Source: Prevotella sp. UBA2850 (GTDB lineage Bacteria > Bacteroidota > Bacteroidia > Bacteroidales > Bacteroidaceae). From it: DNA of 64,000 nt. The notes under the pieces were generated by a model. It was not told the origin of the DNA, made no database searches, and saw only the letters and a program-made list of their open reading frames with translations. Shown one piece after another: positions 62,009 through 64,000 of this stretch; positions within the stretch are counted from its first letter, which is position 1, and every line of letters begins with the position of its first letter. The stretch covers positions 1-64,000 of the forward strand of contig DEFO01000008.1 in NCBI GenBank assembly GCA_002350805.1, read 5' to 3'. The position numbers and the translations under genes are program-made.

Positions 62009-62230
62009 ATGGAAGCAAAAATCAACTGGAAACTCGTTGTTTCGTTTATCATCATCATTGCCGGACTGTTCTATATCACCGAGTCGTATCTCATGACTAT
62101 CGGCATCATGCTGCTGCTCTTTGTTGCCTATGATTTTGTCTTGAAAAAAGCTAAGGAAGAAGAGGAGCGCCAGAAGCAACAGGAACGTCTGCAGGAGGAG
62201 GAACGACAGAAGAAGGAGGGTGATTCATGA
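62009..62230 (+). CDS. Small membrane protein of unknown function
   Basis: A 73-residue protein. Two hydrophobic segments (about 8-22, LVVSFIIIIAGLFYI, and 28-43, LMTIGIMLLLFVAYDFV) are followed by a highly charged, coiled-coil-like tail (KKAKEEEERQKQQERLQEEE). It probably sits in the inner membrane with the charged tail in the cytoplasm. Its stop overlaps the start of the kinase-RapZ fusion gene (ATGA), so the two are translationally coupled. The family is not recognised. Confidence 0.7.
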   Translation: MEAKINWKLVVSFIIIIAGLFYITESYLMTIGIMLLLFVAYDFVLKKAKEEEERQKQQERLQEEERQKKEGDS

Positions 62231-63807
62231 AGCAGCTGGAAGCCTTGTATGCACAATGGAAGGGCGAGGCACCCCGCCAGGTGGAGCAATTGCCCGGTGC
62301 CGGCAGTAACCGCCTTTACTACCGCATGACCGACGCGGAAGGGAACAGCGTGATAGGCGTAGTAGGCACCAGCCGCGACGAGAATCATGCGTTTGTCTAC
62401 CTGACACGCCATTTCACCCAGCGCCAGTTGCCTGTGCCTGCTATTCTAGCCGTGAGCTCCGACGAGCTGCGCTACCTGCAGAGCGACCTGGGAAACGTGT
62501 CGCTGTTCGACGCTGTGAAGGGCGGACGCGATGCCGGAGGACGTTACAATGTGAAGGAGCAGAAACTGCTGAGACGTACCATCCGCGAGTTGCCAAACAT
62601 ACAGATGCGTGGTGCACGGGGGCTCGACTGGCAGCAGTGTTATCCGCAACCCGAGTTCGACGAGGACAGCGTGCTCTTCGACCTTAATTACTTCAAGTAT
62701 TGTTTCCTGAAGGCCACCGAACTAGACTTCCACGAACTGAAGCTCGAGGCTAACTTCCGGCTGCTGGCCAAGGATCTCGTGACGGAGAAGAGCGACTCGT
62801 TTCTCTACCGTGACTTCCAGGCCCGCAACATCATGCTCGTGGGCGAAGACGGTCAGCAGCAACCCTATTTCATCGACTACCAGGGCGGGCGCAAAGGTCC
62901 TTATTACTACGACCTTGCATCGTTTCTGTGGCAGGCTTCGGCCAAGTATTCGAACAAACTGCGCCGTGAACTTATCTACGAGTATTATAATGCGCTGAAA
63001 GATTATACTGAGGTGCCTTCGAAGCGCCATTTCGTTGAGCGGCTCAGTCTGTTTGTGCTTTTCCGCACGCTGCAAGTGCTCGGAGCCTATGGCTTCAGGG
63101 GCTATTTCGAGCGCAAGAAGCATTTCATTGACTCTATTCCCCCTGCCATTCAGAATCTGCGCGAGCTGTTGGGTATGGACATGACTGCCCCATCGCCACT
63201 CACGACACAGCTTCTCAGACAGTATCCCTACCTTACCGATGTGTTGCGCCGGCTGTGCGACCTGCCTCGTTTTGAGAAGGAGGTACAACCCGTGGTGCAG
63301 CGTGCAGACGGGTTTAAGACGACCGACAACAATCCCTACCGGGCACATCCGCTGGATGGTCCGGCCACCTTCTCGAAATACGACAACCGCGGTCCGTTGG
63401 TAGTGCGCGTTTTCAGCTTCTCTTATCGCAAGGGCATCCCCGACGACGAGAGTGGTAACGGAGGTGGCTATGTGTTCGACTGCCGCTCGACGCACAATCC
63501 TGGGCGCTACGAGCCATACAAGCAACTCACAGGACTCGACGAGCCCGTCATCCGCTTTCTGGAGGACGATGGCGAGATACTCACCTTCCTCGAGAGTGTC
63601 TACCGGCTGGCAGACGCCCATGTGGCCCGCTATATCCAGCGTGGCTTTACCTCGCTCATGTTCTCGTTCGGATGTACTGGAGGGCAGCATCGCTCGGTGT
63701 ATAGTGCCCAGCATCTGGCTGAGCATATACATGAGAAATTCGGCATTGAAGTTCGCATCGTTCATCGCGAGCAAAACATAAGTCAGATATTACCTTCAGA
63801 GAAATGA
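62227..63807 (+). CDS. Sugar-kinase (APH/AmgK-like) fused to RapZ C-terminal domain
   Basis: A 526-residue protein. Residues about 1-330 resemble the aminoglycoside phosphotransferase/AmgK kinase fold. The catalytic loop is YRDFQARN with D196, and the metal-binding Asp D217 is in FIDYQGGRKGP. Residues about 390-520 match the C-terminal domain of RapZ: VFDCRSTHNPGRY (D418), GLDEPVIRFLE and SFGCTGGQHRS (C483, H488). RapZ's C-domain binds glucosamine-6-phosphate and RNA in E. coli; AmgK phosphorylates MurNAc/GlcNAc in wall recycling. A role in sensing or recycling amino sugars of the cell wall is likely but unproven. Its stop overlaps the patatin gene start (ATGA). Confidence 0.82.
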   Translation: MKQLEALYAQWKGEAPRQVEQLPGAGSNRLYYRMTDAEGNSVIGVVGTSRDENHAFVYLTRHFTQRQLPVPAILAVSSDELRYLQSDLGNVSLFDAVKGGRDAGGRYNVKEQKLLRRTIRELPNIQMRGARGLDWQQCYPQPEFDEDSVLFDLNYFKYCFLKATELDFHELKLEANFRLLAKDLVTEKSDSFLYRDFQARNIMLVGEDGQQQPYFIDYQGGRKGPYYYDLASFLWQASAKYSNKLRRELIYEYYNALKDYTEVPSKRHFVERLSLFVLFRTLQVLGAYGFRGYFERKKHFIDSIPPAIQNLRELLGMDMTAPSPLTTQLLRQYPYLTDVLRRLCDLPRFEKEVQPVVQRADGFKTTDNNPYRAHPLDGPATFSKYDNRGPLVVRVFSFSYRKGIPDDESGNGGGYVFDCRSTHNPGRYEPYKQLTGLDEPVIRFLEDDGEILTFLESVYRLADAHVARYIQRGFTSLMFSFGCTGGQHRSVYSAQHLAEHIHEKFGIEVRIVHREQNISQILPSEK

Positions 63808-64000
63808 AACAGATATTGATGATCATGGCCATGTGCCTCTGCTTGTCGCAGACCACTATGGGACAGGAGAAGAGTGGAAGAAAGAAAGTGGCTGTCGTGC
63901 TCAGCGGTGGCGGAGCAAAAGGTATGGCCCATATTGGGGTGCTGAAAGTGCTCGAGCGGGCTGGAATACCCATTGACATCATCACTGGCACCAGCATGGG
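63804..64000 (+). CDS. Patatin-like phospholipase (partial, 5' end only)
   Basis: The gene runs off the window end. The 65 visible residues contain a signal peptide (MKQILMIMAMCLCLSQTTMG), the oxyanion motif SGGGAKGMAHIGVL and the start of the nucleophile elbow GTSMG. This matches RssA/NTE-type patatin phospholipases, often fused in Bacteroidetes to an outer-membrane barrel. It overlaps the preceding stop by 4 bases, so it belongs to the same operon. Confidence 0.85.
   Translation, partial: MKQILMIMAMCLCLSQTTMGQEKSGRKKVAVVLSGGGAKGMAHIGVLKVLERAGIPIDIITGTSM

Overview
The window reads as a chromosome segment of a gut or rumen Bacteroidales bacterium, most likely Prevotella in the broad sense. 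The support is threefold: many starts are preceded by the Bacteroidetes -7 box TAnnTTTG (several with TTTG about 19 bp upstream), SusE/F-like, GH97, GH106 and GH115 proteins are abundant, and several secreted proteins end in a Prevotella-style tail of the form Y-D-L-x-G-R...G-I-x-I. About 37 protein genes, one tRNA-Phe, one gutted pseudogene and one candidate small RNA are recognisable. No SusC/SusD pair, CRISPR array, transposase or rRNA was seen.

Layout. 1-638: repeat-rich intergenic DNA and a long leader. 639-24402: a regulator with TPR-like repeats and a C-terminal helix-turn-helix (DUF6377 type), then a secreted glycan/glycoprotein block: GH31, SusE-like protein, GLUG-repeat protein, GH31, [terminator], GH31, SusE-like protein, GH18-like/beta-gamma-crystallin protein, C10 cysteine protease, GH97, GH38. 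The GH31-SusE-like pair occurs twice. 24605-28458: a heterodimeric ABC exporter. Its first subunit carries an in-frame repeat/hairpin insertion ending in four perfect 7-bp units. 28636-29007: a small secreted protein. 29340-32010 (minus): L-serine dehydratase and a GH28. 32160-37331 (minus): tRNA-Phe, then the housekeeping set thiL, purine nucleoside phosphorylase, lpxK and sppA.

37598-50890 looks like rhamnogalacturonan (pectin) utilisation: GH28, a remnant of a PL11 rhamnogalacturonan lyase, and a double rhamnogalacturonan acetylesterase on the plus strand; GH105, GH106 and GH2 as a minus-strand operon; then a large plus-strand GH2. 50971-53227 (minus): an XRE-cupin regulator and an acyl-CoA synthetase. 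53538-59286: SGNH esterase, GH115, GH28 and another acetylesterase. 59686-61613: groES-groEL. 61822-61940: a candidate small RNA with its own promoter and terminator. 62009-64000: a small membrane protein, a sugar-kinase/RapZ-C fusion and a patatin-like lipase cut by the window end.

Working model (inference): esterases strip acetyl groups, GH28 and lyase activities cut the rhamnogalacturonan backbone, and GH105, GH106 and GH2 finish unsaturated galacturonate, rhamnose and galactose ends. The first block combines alpha-glucosidase, alpha-galactosidase and alpha-mannosidase families with a protease, which fits glycoprotein or mixed alpha-glycan substrates. Import proteins for both must lie outside the window. 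Sequence similarity was judged from memory of families; no search was run.
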